Translations under genes and position numbers: made by a program
The notes under the pieces: model-generated
Databases searched by the model: none
What the model saw: only the letters and a program-made list of their open reading frames with translations
What the model was told of the DNA's origin: nothing
Part shown: one piece after another, positions 8,411-17,393 of the stretch
How positions within the stretch are numbered: position 1 is the stretch's first letter
How the letters are laid out: every line of letters begins with the position of its first letter
Assembly: GCA_027452005.1 (NCBI GenBank)
Contig: DAIDHF010000005.1
Coordinates: forward strand, 1-64,000
Direction: 5' to 3'
From: Acidimicrobiales bacterium
Lineage (GTDB): Bacteria; Actinomycetota; Acidimicrobiia; Acidimicrobiales; JAKAVM01
Length of the DNA stretch: 64,000 nt

Positions 8411-10270
8411 ATGCTCAGAAATACTTCCCGCGAAAGCAGATTCTCCGTTGCGGGAATTTTCATACTAATGACCTGTTTGGCCGCTATCTTCACTTTTGTT
8501 AGCCCCACATCCGGGCTTAGCCCGACTAACTTTCAGGTCCACGGTCAGCTCTCAATAGCAAATCCGGGACTTGTATGGTCGCCGCCTATCAAGGTCATCC
8601 AGAACGGGGGCGGGATTATCTCTTGTCCCTCCACGACCTGGTGTATGGTTGCAGACAGTCAGGGGAACCAAGTTATCTTCCAAAATGGATCCTGGGGAGC
8701 CCCGGTCAACTTCGACCCGTACCCGATTGTCGGGTTGTCATGTGCAAGTCCATCTTTTTGTGGGGCAATTGACTTAGCAAATCAGGTGATGACATTCAAC
8801 GGGACTACCTGGACTAAACCCGACGTGATTGACACGAACTCGCTTGACGTGCTGACTTCAATTTCTTGCACCGACTCCAATCAGACTCCATTTTGCGCAT
8901 TAACCGACAGTCAAGAGTCAACTCCTTATAACTCAGAGACCGGATCGGTATCTATGTTGTCATCTAACTCCTGGTCGACTCCCACTGAGATCGATAGCTC
9001 CGGATCTCTGAACTCAATCTCGTGTAGCGCACCCACGAGCTGTGTCGCGGTAGACGACCAGGGAAACGCGTTCACCTATAGTGGCACTTGGGGCAACCCA
9101 GTTTCTATAGATCCGGGAAACTCGCTAACCTCGGTTTCTTGCCCGTCAGGATCTTCGTGTGTGGCCGTTGACGTAAACGGGAACGCGACAACCATGTCGG
9201 CGAATACTTGGAGTAAGCCAACCCGTGCAATCCACGATGGTATCGCCTTGAGCTCGATCTCTTGCCCTAACGTAAGTTTTTGTGGAGCGGTGGGAACTTC
9301 CTTGCACGACACCGGGAACGTTGCCCTCGACAACTTGGGAACCTGGACAGTCCAACACGCAGAACTCGGACAGGATCTCGACTCTATCTCTTGCCCATCT
9401 ACCCAAGTCTGTTTTGGTCTTGACGGACTTGGTCAGGTAGTCACCGGCTCTAACGGGATTGCCGGAAGCAACTTTGGATTCTACGAACTCACCTCCAGTG
9501 GAGAGGTCTATAGCTTTGGTTCCGTGGCCTCATTCGGCGAGCCATCGACCGCGGGCCCGGCAAAATCAACCTGGATGGCAATAGCACCCACCGATGACGA
9601 CCTCGGATACTGGGCAGTCACTTCAACCGGATATGTTCAGGCCTTTGGTGACGCGCAAAACTTTACGTCTGGTCAGAAATCCTCAGGAACTATCGTGTCA
9701 ATTGCGGGCACCGGAGACTCCGGTGGCTACTGGCTGGCCTCGTCAAGTGGCGCAGTCTTCGCGTCTGGGGACGCCGTGAACTACGGATCTTTAGCCCAAC
9801 TTGGAATTGTGCCTAAGGCCCCCATCGTTGCCCTCGTGCCCGGGCCCAACTCGTCTGGATACTGGCTAGTTGCTTCAGATGGTGGGGTGTTTGCTTTTGG
9901 GGATGCCCAATTCTATGGGTCGATGGCGGGGATATCCATCAACGCTCCAGTTGTGGGGGCACTATCGGGCCCCAATGGTCATGGATACCTGTTGGTGGGA
10001 TCAGACGGAGGAGCTTACGCTTTCGGAAGTGCCCGGTACTATGGCTCTAGCTACTCTGCGTCTCTGATCAATTCGACCTCCCAGCTAACCCCTCTGAATT
10101 TGATCACAAACCCGGTGGTTGGGGTTCTGACAAGTACCTCGGGGCAGGGTTATCTAATGGTTACCAGCCAGGGAGTAACCCTGGGATTTGGGGACGCTTT
10201 CCCATCGGGTATATCAGCTGGCAACGAAGTACCCGTCTCAACAATTGCCTCGGTGGCCGGTTTCTCATAA
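8411..10270 (+). CDS. Secreted repeat protein with two successive beta-propeller-like repeat arrays
   Basis: The 619 residues begin with a signal peptide or anchor (SVAGIFILMTCLAAIFTFV, about 14-32). Residues ~70 to ~335 contain seven copies of an ISC-x(4-7)-C-xxxDxxGN motif about 40 residues apart, each with a Cys pair likely to form a disulfide. From ~356 to the end there are six copies of a GYWLVASDGGVFAFGDAxFYGS motif, about 45 residues apart. Both patterns fit blade-like beta repeats of secreted proteins; the second is common in Acidimicrobiia surface proteins (from memory). No catalytic motif was seen. TAGGAT lies 9 nt upstream of the ATG. The next gene starts 51 bases downstream and may be in the same operon. 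Function unknown, probably surface binding. Confidence 0.8.
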   Translation: MLRNTSRESRFSVAGIFILMTCLAAIFTFVSPTSGLSPTNFQVHGQLSIANPGLVWSPPIKVIQNGGGIISCPSTTWCMVADSQGNQVIFQNGSWGAPVNFDPYPIVGLSCASPSFCGAIDLANQVMTFNGTTWTKPDVIDTNSLDVLTSISCTDSNQTPFCALTDSQESTPYNSETGSVSMLSSNSWSTPTEIDSSGSLNSISCSAPTSCVAVDDQGNAFTYSGTWGNPVSIDPGNSLTSVSCPSGSSCVAVDVNGNATTMSANTWSKPTRAIHDGIALSSISCPNVSFCGAVGTSLHDTGNVALDNLGTWTVQHAELGQDLDSISCPSTQVCFGLDGLGQVVTGSNGIAGSNFGFYELTSSGEVYSFGSVASFGEPSTAGPAKSTWMAIAPTDDDLGYWAVTSTGYVQAFGDAQNFTSGQKSSGTIVSIAGTGDSGGYWLASSSGAVFASGDAVNYGSLAQLGIVPKAPIVALVPGPNSSGYWLVASDGGVFAFGDAQFYGSMAGISINAPVVGALSGPNGHGYLLVGSDGGAYAFGSARYYGSSYSASLINSTSQLTPLNLITNPVVGVLTSTSGQGYLMVTSQGVTLGFGDAFPSGISAGNEVPVSTIASVAGFS

Positions 10271-10321
10271 CACACCTTGGAAAAGTTCCGATGTACGCCT
10301 AACACGAGGAGGAAACTCTAA

Positions 10322-11755
10322 ATGATGTCAAGGAAATCTCGTTCAAAGGTACCTGAGAAGTACCTTAACCACATCGACTACCAGCGCGATCAATCTATCT
10401 CGCGCAGGCGAGTCCTCCAGACCATGTTGGCCGCAACCGGGGCACTGGCCCTGGCCGAGGGTGTAGACCCATGGAAGGCACAGGCGTTAGTGCGCGACAA
10501 GGGCGTAATCATGAGGCCTGAGACCAAACCCTTCCCGAGGCTCCCCGAAGGGACTGACACGATGCCCGAGATCGAGCACATAGTTATCTACATGCAAGAA
10601 AACCATTCCTTTGACAGTTACTACGGAGTTCTCGGGCGCGGAGACGGATATACGATGGGGCCAGACGGGATACCGACTAACTGGAACTACGACATGGAGG
10701 GCAAACCCTTTAGGGTATTTCACCAGACCAACCCATGTAACGTAGTAACTGGCGACCACGGATGGGATGGCGAACATCTGGCCTGGAATCACGGAGCTAT
10801 GGACAACTTTATTCGGGCCAACAACTCTACAAACGTCATGGGCTACTACACCGGTGAAGAACTTCCCTTTTACTACTCAATGGCCAATATTTTTCCAATC
10901 TGTGATAGGTGGTTTGCCTCTGTACTAGGCCCGACTTACCCAAACCGGAGATTCCTTCAAGCGGCCACGTCGGTTGGGATAGTTGATACCAGCCCCCAAG
11001 AGGTCCTGGAGTATCCGAGTGCGCCAAATGGAACTATCTGGGACCGGCTTGACGCGTACGGGATATCCTGGAACGACTACGGAGTAGCTAACGGCTGGGA
11101 TGTCTTGTTGTTCCCGACCTCAAACCCGGTGTCCTACCTTGGTTCGATCTCCTCACATCTAAAGGCCTATCCGACCGACTTCTTATCAGACTGCTTGAAT
11201 GGGACGTTGCCGGCAGTCAGCATCTTGGCTCCCGGGTTCTCAGATCAATATGACGAGGGAGCCAGGGACGTTCAAAACGGAGAGGTGTATAGTTACTCGA
11301 TAATAAACGCTGTCATGGCCAGTCCCAACTGGGACAAGACTGTAATATTTTTTACCTACGACGAGGTTGGAGGGTGTTACGATCACGTTCCTCCTGTTGC
11401 ATGTGTCGCCCCGGACAACATCGCCCCGCACATCACGGTTCCACCAAATCAACCAGGTGGGTTTGATATGACGGGACTTAGGGTTCCCGGGTTTGTCATC
11501 TCGCCCTATTCAAGACAGAACTACGTGTCAAGCGTGATTAGAGACCACACCTCAATTCTGCGCTTTATAGAGACAAAGTTCAACCTAGGCGCCCTTACAT
11601 ATCGTGACGCGAACGCCGATGATCTCATGGACTGTTTGGACTTCAACAATCAGGCCTTTTTGGTGCCCCCGGTACTTGCAGCCCCTGGGCTTCCGGCTTC
11701 TGGTAGCCCTTGTGAGTATGAACCTCGCCCGCCTGTAAATCCCCTACCCAGGTAG
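10322..11755 (+). CDS. Tat-exported phosphoesterase (phospholipase C / acid phosphatase family)
   Basis: The N-terminus carries a Tat signal, S-R-R-R-V-L-Q within ISRRRVLQTMLAATGALA, so the folded enzyme is exported. The metal-binding start of the catalytic domain, IVIYMQENHSFDSYYGVLG, is the hallmark of the phosphoesterase family that includes phospholipase C and AcpA. The C-terminal DHTSILRFIETKFNL is equally typical. It is 477 aa, a common length. Candidate substrates are phospholipids or phosphate monoesters; the exact one cannot be told. GGAGG lies 9 nt before the ATG. It follows the secreted repeat protein by 51 bases, so the two probably form an exported pair. Confidence 0.88.
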   Translation: MMSRKSRSKVPEKYLNHIDYQRDQSISRRRVLQTMLAATGALALAEGVDPWKAQALVRDKGVIMRPETKPFPRLPEGTDTMPEIEHIVIYMQENHSFDSYYGVLGRGDGYTMGPDGIPTNWNYDMEGKPFRVFHQTNPCNVVTGDHGWDGEHLAWNHGAMDNFIRANNSTNVMGYYTGEELPFYYSMANIFPICDRWFASVLGPTYPNRRFLQAATSVGIVDTSPQEVLEYPSAPNGTIWDRLDAYGISWNDYGVANGWDVLLFPTSNPVSYLGSISSHLKAYPTDFLSDCLNGTLPAVSILAPGFSDQYDEGARDVQNGEVYSYSIINAVMASPNWDKTVIFFTYDEVGGCYDHVPPVACVAPDNIAPHITVPPNQPGGFDMTGLRVPGFVISPYSRQNYVSSVIRDHTSILRFIETKFNLGALTYRDANADDLMDCLDFNNQAFLVPPVLAAPGLPASGSPCEYEPRPPVNPLPR

Positions 11756-11851
11756 ACAGTCTTGGACTCCTGAGATTAGACCGAGAGTCTGAATATCTTT
11801 CGGTACCCGCCTCGTGCCAGCTGGCCCAGGAAAGACCCCGAGAGATGCGAA

Positions 11852-12169
11852 TTAGGCGCTCTGGACCCCGCTAGGCCGCCTGGCCGCAATTGCCCGCGCC
11901 CGCCTTATCCGACGGCGTTCACGCTCGCTCATGCCCCCCCAGATACCAAACTTCTCGCCGTTAGCCAGGGCGTACTCTAAGCAGTCGTCTCGGACCACAC
12001 ACCCCTTGCATACTCCCTTGGCCTCCTTGGTTGAAGCCCCTCGCTCGGGGAAAAACAGGTCTGGGTCCACCCCAAGGCAGTTTGCCTTGGACTGCCAGTC
12101 AGGGTCTTGGACCTGTGAGGTGGCACTTGTGCTTACCTGTTGGTGAATCTGGATTACTTGCTGAGGCAC
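11852..12169 (-). CDS. whiB2: WhiB-family regulator, WhiB2/WhmD-like
   Basis: A 105-residue WhiB protein. The cluster cysteines are C32 (KANCLG), then C54, C57 and C63 (VCKGCVVRDDC). The segment DLFFPERGASTKEAKGVC and the end of the domain EYALANGEKFGIWGGMSERE closely match WhmD/WhiB2, which controls septation and cell division in mycobacteria and Streptomyces. A basic Arg/Ala-rich tail follows. The GTG start has GGGGAG 10 nt upstream. In M. tuberculosis whiB2 lies beside fbiA; here it is separated by about 17 kb. The upstream region has clustered TGTAA palindromes. The subclass assignment rests on similarity by eye. Confidence 0.88.
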   Translation of the reverse strand: MPQQVIQIHQQVSTSATSQVQDPDWQSKANCLGVDPDLFFPERGASTKEAKGVCKGCVVRDDCLEYALANGEKFGIWGGMSERERRRIRRARAIAARRPSGVQSA

Positions 12170-12566
12170 TTGGAGTAACTCCCCTCTAATGTCAAGGTTG
12201 TAATTACATGTTTGTAAGAATTACAGCAATGTAATCTTGATACTAAACAAACGCAAATTCAAGAGAAAATTCGAAAAACTGCTAACTAAATATTGCAAAT
12301 TGTGCCATATCCGCAGGTTTAGATCGGATTAATGCTAATTTTTGCTACCGTAAGAGTCTAGATTGACTCTGGGAGTGATAATTCGCTTATTTTTTGAAAT
12401 TTTTTTAGGAGACCGAGTTTGTCTAATTGCCTCCCCAGCTAACAGGCGATTTTTCATTACCCACGGTTAGGTGGAAGTATGTTGACGCCCAGTTTTATCT
12501 CTCTAGATAGAGCCGAACATAGAAATGACCCATAGCGATATATTGCGAAGTTAGGAGAAATAATAG
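12170..12566. other. AT-rich divergent regulatory region between whiB and sdhCAB
   Basis: About 400 bases without a gene, clearly more AT-rich than its surroundings. It contains the TGTAA/TTACA cluster near whiB (listed separately) and a perfect 6-bp inverted repeat AGAGTC / GACTCT at 12353-12370. T-rich tracts lie around 12390-12410. The sdhC Shine-Dalgarno AGGAG lies 9 nt before GTG 12567. It most likely holds the promoters of both divergent units. Confidence 0.6.
12199..12237. promoter_or_regulatory. Clustered TGTAA/TTACA palindromes upstream of whiB (putative operator)
   Basis: TGTAATTACA (12199-12208) is a perfect palindrome. TGTAAGAATTACA (12213-12225) is a perfect 5-bp inverted repeat with a 3-nt spacer. 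A third half-site, TGTAA, lies at 12231-12235. They begin 30 bases upstream of the whiB GTG. The same half-site used five times within 37 bases suggests cooperative binding of a dimeric regulator. Confidence 0.55.
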
Positions 12567-13388
12567 GTGACGGCAGTATCTGATACAACAGTCACACCGG
12601 TGTCAATTGGACAACCCCGCGGAGGACCCGATGGGAGACATCTTCGAACCGACAACTGGTGGATTCAGCCAGTTGTGACCGCGACTATTCTCCTGGCATT
12701 TGTGGTTTACTCCACCTGGGCCGTATTTCAGAACGCCAACTACTACGTGGGGAACTCACTCGGGCGCAACCTCTTGTCCCCGTTTTACTCGCCGTGTATA
12801 GCAAACGGTTGCCCCCCGGGATCACGTTTTTCATTCGTGGCCCACTGGTGGACCCTGTCGCCGGGGATTCTAATCCTGATTGTTCCTTTGGGATTCAGGT
12901 TAACGTGCTACTACTATCGCAAGGCCTACTACCGGTCTTTTTGGCTGTCTCCCCCGGCGTGCGGTGTTCAAGACGCCCACAAGAACTACTCCGGGGAGTC
13001 CCGATTTCCCCTGATCCTTCAGAACGCTCACCGGTGGTTTATGTATTTGGCTCTCATATTCAACGTGCTCTTGACCATTGATGCCGTTGAAGCCTTCCGG
13101 ATGGGGAGTACCGGGTGGGGGCTGAGTCTGGGGACCTTGGTTTTGTGCGCTAACGCGGCCTTTTTGTGGCTGTACTCTCTGTCGTGTCACGCCTGTAGGC
13201 ATCTATGTGGAGGCGGTGTAAACAGGTTCTCCGAACACCCCATCCGCCACCGACTGTGGAAGGTGGCCTCCAAGCTAAATCCTCATCACATGCAATTTGC
13301 GTGGTTGAGCCTGGTCTTTGTGGCCCTGACCGACGTCTACGTGCGCCTCGTGGCCAGCGGGGTAATTCACGACCCGAGGTTGTTCTAG
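12567..13388 (+). CDS. sdhC: Succinate dehydrogenase / fumarate reductase membrane anchor (Sdh1 type)
   Basis: The 273 residues include five predicted membrane helices (about 36-56, 92-112, 150-170, 180-200 and 245-265). It precedes the flavoprotein and iron-sulfur genes directly. Conserved His residues in the helices (AHWW, NAHRW) are likely heme or quinone ligands. The loop SLSCHACRHLCGGG is a feature of the actinobacterial Sdh1 anchor. A single five-helix anchor, with no separate sdhD, matches the mycobacterial Rv0249c-type enzyme. The GTG start is supported by AGGAG 9 nt upstream. The stop at 13388 directly abuts the sdhA ATG. Confidence 0.88.
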   Translation: MTAVSDTTVTPVSIGQPRGGPDGRHLRTDNWWIQPVVTATILLAFVVYSTWAVFQNANYYVGNSLGRNLLSPFYSPCIANGCPPGSRFSFVAHWWTLSPGILILIVPLGFRLTCYYYRKAYYRSFWLSPPACGVQDAHKNYSGESRFPLILQNAHRWFMYLALIFNVLLTIDAVEAFRMGSTGWGLSLGTLVLCANAAFLWLYSLSCHACRHLCGGGVNRFSEHPIRHRLWKVASKLNPHHMQFAWLSLVFVALTDVYVRLVASGVIHDPRLF

Positions 13389-15188
13389 ATGTCCTCCTTT
13401 GAAACTCACGAGTACGACGTAATCGTCATAGGGGCTGGTGGGGCAGGACTTAGGGCAGCCATTGAGTCAGTTGCCCTCGGGTCAAAGACGGCCGTGATAA
13501 CCAAGTCTTTGCTTGGCAAAGCGCACACGGTCATGGCCGAAGGAGGAATCGCGGCGGCCATGGGCAACGTGTACCCCGAGGACAACTGGGAGGTACACTT
13601 TCGTGACACCATGCGTGGTGGAAAGATGCTCAATAACTGGCGCATGGCCCAGCTTCACGCCCAGGAGACCCCTGACCGGGTCTGGGAGTTAGAGGAGTGG
13701 GGTGCAGTATTTGACCGGACTGGAGACGGGAAGATCTCTCAAAGAGACTTTGGTGGACACCGTTACGCCAGGTTGGCCCATGTAGGCGACAGGACCGGGC
13801 TGGAGATGATCAGGACCTTACAACAAAAGGCCGTGGCTGATGGTATTGAGGTGTTCATGGAGTGTTCCATCCTCAAGCTCTTGACCAATGACGACGGGAG
13901 TGTGTGTGGTGCCTTGGGTTACCACCGAGTTAGCGGTGAGTACGTGGTCTTCAAGGCCAAGGCGGTTGTCTTGGCCACCGGTGGCCTAGGTCGGTCCTGG
14001 AAGGTCACGTCCAACTCTTGGGAGTGCACTGGAGACGGACACGCCCTGGCAATCTGGGCCGGGGCCGAACTTATCGACATGGAGTTTATCCAGTTCCACC
14101 CAACGGGAATGGTGTGGCCCCTGTCGGTCAAGGGACTCTTGGTAACCGAGGGGGTACGTGGGGATGGCGGTACCCTGAGAAACTCGGACGGGACCCGGTT
14201 CATGTTCAACTACGTCCCAGAGATGTTCCGAGCTGAGACCGCGGACACCGAAGAGGAGGCAGACAGGTGGTACACCGACAAGAAGGGGGCCAGGCGTACT
14301 CCTGACCTGTTGCCCCGTGACGAGGTCGCTCGGGCGATCAACTCAGAGGTCAAAGCTGGCCGTGGTTCGCCTCATGGAGGAGTCTTTCTCGACATATTCT
14401 CGAGGCGGGATCCCGAGTACATCAAGCGTCGACTACCCTCTATGTATCATCAGTTCAAACAGCTCGCCGGGGTAGATATAACCCGGGAGGCCATGGAGAT
14501 AGGACCCACCTGTCACTATGCCATGGGTGGGGTAAGGGTCGACCCAGACACCGCTGAGTCCACGGTAAAGGGCCTGTTTGCCTGTGGCGAGGTAGCTGGA
14601 GGTATGCACGGCTCCAACCGCCTCGGGGGCAACTCACTGGGTGACCTCTTGGTCTTTGGGCGTCGAGCCGGGATCGGAGCCAGCCAGTATGCCTCGTCTT
14701 GTAAGGAACCCTCCCCGCAGGAGGGTGAGATCAAAAGCATCGTAGCCGAGGCCGACAAGATATTAACCTCTACCTCAGGGGAGAATCCCTTCGATGTGTT
14801 GCACTCTCTCCAAGACACCATGAATGAGCTAGTTGGGATCATCAGAGTGGAGCGAGAACTCGTTGAGGCCAAAGACGCCCTGGCTAAGTTGAGCGACCGA
14901 GCCCGAAACCTGTCTGCCCCGGGCAACAAGGGATATAACACGGGTTGGCATCACGCCCTAGATCTGCGCTGTCAGCTCACGGTTGCCCAGTGTGTCACCC
15001 TGGCAGCCCTAGAGCGAAAGGAGAGCCGCGGAGGCCATACCCGTGACGACTTCCCCGGACCAGACAAGGACCACTTCGGGAAGGTGAATTTGGCCTGTTC
15101 AATGGCCTCGGGTGAGATATCGGTTACCGAGACCCCCCTTCCAGAGATGCCAGCTGAACTGGCCAGACTATTTGAGGAGGCAAAATAA
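13389..15188 (+). CDS. sdhA: Succinate dehydrogenase / fumarate reductase flavoprotein subunit
   Basis: A 599-residue catalytic subunit that oxidises succinate at covalently bound FAD. The dinucleotide fold is DVIVIGAGGAGLRAA near residue 10. The FAD-attachment region is KSLLGKAHTVMAEGG, with the expected His. GSNRLGGNSLGDLLVFG and TCHYAMGGVRVD are typical FAD and active-site motifs. It lies between the anchor and iron-sulfur genes, abutting the first and overlapping the second by one base (TAATG). It resembles actinobacterial Sdh1 (Rv0248c type) more than E. coli SdhA. The call is firm; the in vivo direction (succinate oxidation or fumarate reduction) is not shown by sequence. Confidence 0.95.
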   Translation: MSSFETHEYDVIVIGAGGAGLRAAIESVALGSKTAVITKSLLGKAHTVMAEGGIAAAMGNVYPEDNWEVHFRDTMRGGKMLNNWRMAQLHAQETPDRVWELEEWGAVFDRTGDGKISQRDFGGHRYARLAHVGDRTGLEMIRTLQQKAVADGIEVFMECSILKLLTNDDGSVCGALGYHRVSGEYVVFKAKAVVLATGGLGRSWKVTSNSWECTGDGHALAIWAGAELIDMEFIQFHPTGMVWPLSVKGLLVTEGVRGDGGTLRNSDGTRFMFNYVPEMFRAETADTEEEADRWYTDKKGARRTPDLLPRDEVARAINSEVKAGRGSPHGGVFLDIFSRRDPEYIKRRLPSMYHQFKQLAGVDITREAMEIGPTCHYAMGGVRVDPDTAESTVKGLFACGEVAGGMHGSNRLGGNSLGDLLVFGRRAGIGASQYASSCKEPSPQEGEIKSIVAEADKILTSTSGENPFDVLHSLQDTMNELVGIIRVERELVEAKDALAKLSDRARNLSAPGNKGYNTGWHHALDLRCQLTVAQCVTLAALERKESRGGHTRDDFPGPDKDHFGKVNLACSMASGEISVTETPLPEMPAELARLFEEAK

Positions 15189-15982
15189 TGACAAACGCGT
15201 CGCCTGAGACATCCAAGAAATCCTGGAAAATGAGGCTATGGCGGGGGGACTCTAAGGGTGGCCAGTTTCAAGAGTACGACTCCCCGGTTCTAGAAGGCGA
15301 GGTTCTCTTGGACGTGGTACACGCCATCCAGGCCTCTCAGGCAACCGACATTGCGGTGCGCTGGAACTGCAAGGCGGGGAAATGTGGGTCTTGTTCGGCC
15401 GAGATCAATGGCAAGCCGTCACTTATGTGCATGACCCGGATGGATAACTTCGATCCAGGGGTCCCTATTACGGTTGCCCCTCTCAAGACGTTCCCGATTG
15501 TCAAGGATCTCGTGACCGACGTATCATTCAACTACGAGGTGGCCAAGAGGGTTCCCCACCTCAAGATTGCCGATCCCGGTCCAGACGGGGTAAGACGGAT
15601 GTACCAACAAGACGTCAACCGGATTCAAGAGTTTCGCAAGTGCATTGAGTGCTTTCTCTGTCAGGACGTATGTCACGTGATACGAGATCACGAGGACAAC
15701 AAGAAATACTTTGCGGGACCAAGGTTCTTTCTGAGGTACGCCGAGATGTCTATGCACCCCCTCAACACCGAGGACGTCCGGTCTAAGGCCAGAGAAGAGG
15801 GCGGGATAAGCCTTTGTAACATCACCAAGTGCTGTACCGAGGTATGTCCTGAGTCGATACACATTACCGACAACGCTATAATCCCAATGAAGGAGCGGGT
15901 AGTTGATCGCCACTTTGACCCGGTGGCTTGGCTGGGTCGCAAGATATCGCGAAAGCCCTACTCTCAGCTCCCCAAATCATAG
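15188..15982 (+). CDS. sdhB: Succinate dehydrogenase iron-sulfur subunit
   Basis: 264 residues passing electrons from SdhA to the membrane anchor. The [2Fe-2S] ligands are C61, C66, C69 and C81 (RWNCKAGKCGSCSAEI, then LMC). The C-terminal ferredoxin part has the CIECFLCQDVC and CNITKCCTEVCP clusters for the [4Fe-4S] and [3Fe-4S] centres. The ATG shares its A with the sdhA stop TAA, so translation is coupled. It ends the sdh operon. The 115-base gap that follows holds the ribosome binding site of the next small gene. Confidence 0.95.
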   Translation: MTNASPETSKKSWKMRLWRGDSKGGQFQEYDSPVLEGEVLLDVVHAIQASQATDIAVRWNCKAGKCGSCSAEINGKPSLMCMTRMDNFDPGVPITVAPLKTFPIVKDLVTDVSFNYEVAKRVPHLKIADPGPDGVRRMYQQDVNRIQEFRKCIECFLCQDVCHVIRDHEDNKKYFAGPRFFLRYAEMSMHPLNTEDVRSKAREEGGISLCNITKCCTEVCPESIHITDNAIIPMKERVVDRHFDPVAWLGRKISRKPYSQLPKS

Positions 15983-16097
15983 TCGCCAAACCACAAAATC
16001 CCTGGTAGTTAGCTAATTTGGCCATGTCGTGCAAAAGCCGCCCTAAGGCGATATGTTGAGAGTTAGTCGAAAAAATACCAAAACCCAAGGAGGTCAT

Positions 16098-16304
16098 ATG
16101 ACACTTACCGAGGTGATTGACGACCACGTTCTTGCTCGTTATCGAGCCCTTGCCGATGCCGAGAGCGCTGCGTTTGACGAATTAGAGCACGCCTACGAAG
16201 ACGGTGACCGGTCCCATTTTGAGCTAGACCTGGGAGCCTGGCTGAAGGCAATTGGTGACAAGACCAGCTTTCTCAGGCAACTCGGAGTAGAGACAGCCGT
16301 CTAA
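16098..16304 (+). CDS. Small acidic protein of unknown function (68 aa)
   Basis: The start is placed at ATG 16098 because GGAGGT lies at 16089-16094, ideally spaced; an upstream in-frame TTG at 16053 lacks such a site. The protein is mostly helical by composition (VLARYRALADAESAAFDELEHAYEDGDRS in overlapping helices) and acidic. It has no Cys, signal peptide or membrane segment. It follows sdhB by 115 bases with its own strong Shine-Dalgarno. It is not recognised; the composition is compatible with a small helical regulator or binding partner, but no function is assigned. Confidence 0.65.
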   Translation: MTLTEVIDDHVLARYRALADAESAAFDELEHAYEDGDRSHFELDLGAWLKAIGDKTSFLRQLGVETAV

Positions 16305-16369
16305 CAAATCCTCGGGGAATTTTGGCTCTCTGGCCTACCGTTACCCGCGTGAAAACCAACCCGGCTGGC

Positions 16370-17359
16370 CTATAAGAGGGATTCGACTGCCTTCTTTTCT
16401 GCTAGTAGCTCCTCAGTCGTAGCCCGTATCTTGCCTTGGGCAAATTGACTGTGTTCTAGGCCCTCGACCACCTTCCAGGACTTGCCGTCACTGACTACCG
16501 GGAACCCAAACTGAAGACCCTCAGCAATTGAGTACTCTCCACGCGAGACCACGGCTAGAGACACACTGTCGCCGCTGGGGGTTGGATTGACCACACTTAC
16601 CACCGAGTCAATAGCAGCATTTGCCGCAGACGCCGCTGAAGAAGCCCCTCGGGCTTCAATGATCTGGGCCCCACGCTGTTGGACGGTCGTGATGAACTCG
16701 CCCTCCAGCCAGGCCCGGTTTCCAATAACTTGCTCGACTGGCCGATCCAAAATAGTGGCATTTTCAAAATCAGGAAACTGGGTGGAGGAATGATTACCCC
16801 AAATGACCAGGTTCTTGACATCTTCAACCCCTACCCCGGCTCGCTTGGCAATTTGAGACCTGGCCCGGTTTTGATCAAGCCGAGTCATTGCAAACCATCT
16901 TTCGGGTGGTACGTCTGGTGCGGCCGACCTGGCAATGAGGCAGTTGGTGTTACACGGGTTGCCCACCACTAGAACTCGTACGTCGTCGGAGGCGTTATCG
17001 TTTATAGCCCGGCCTTGAGGACCAAAGATACCCCCGTTGATGTTGAGTAGGTCATTCCTCTCCATGCCAGCCTTTCGGGGGACGGAACCCACGAGTAGGG
17101 CCCACGAGGTCGAATCAAAGGCGTTCGTTAGATCGCTCGTAGCCACAATATCTTTGAGGAGGGGAAAGGCACAGTCGTCTAGCTCCATGACCACCCCTTC
17201 AAGGGCCCGCATGGCTGACTCGATCTCTAGCAGTCGCAACACAATTGGCTGATCGTCGCCGAGCATCTGGCCCGAGGCGATCCGATATAGCAAAGAGTAC
17301 CCGATCTGTCCTGCAGCCCCGGTTACGGTTACATGAATCGGAGGTTTGGTTTGTGTCAC
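16370..17359 (-). CDS. mdh: Malate dehydrogenase
   Basis: Oxidises malate to oxaloacetate with NAD in the TCA cycle. The NAD fold begins [40 protein letters not shown], the substrate loop with arginines ([12 protein letters not shown]), TRLDQNRA and the catalytic-His motif WGNHSSTQ are all present, as is [14 protein letters not shown] near the end. It closely matches actinobacterial MDH over its whole length of about 330 aa. The reading frame extends upstream to 17506, but this overlaps icd. The start is most likely GTG 17359 (AAGGA 8 nt upstream) or ATG 17368 (Shine-Dalgarno too close). It follows icd by about 35 bases, suggesting co-transcription. Confidence 0.94.
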   Translation of the reverse strand: MTQTKPPIHVTVTGAAGQIGYSLLYRIASGQMLGDDQPIVLRLLEIESAMRALEGVVMELDDCAFPLLKDIVATSDLTNAFDSTSWALLVGSVPRKAGMERNDLLNINGGIFGPQGRAINDNASDDVRVLVVGNPCNTNCLIARSAAPDVPPERWFAMTRLDQNRARSQIAKRAGVGVEDVKNLVIWGNHSSTQFPDFENATILDRPVEQVIGNRAWLEGEFITTVQQRGAQIIEARGASSAASAANAAIDSVVSVVNPTPSGDSVSLAVVSRGEYSIAEGLQFGFPVVSDGKSWKVVEGLEHSQFAQGKIRATTEELLAEKKAVESLL

Positions 17360-17393
17360 TTTTGTCATCCTTTTTGACGCATAGGGTCTAAGA

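Noticed and set aside
16305-16369. Terminator between the small gene and mdh
   Set aside because: No stem-loop followed by a T-run could be made out in either direction.
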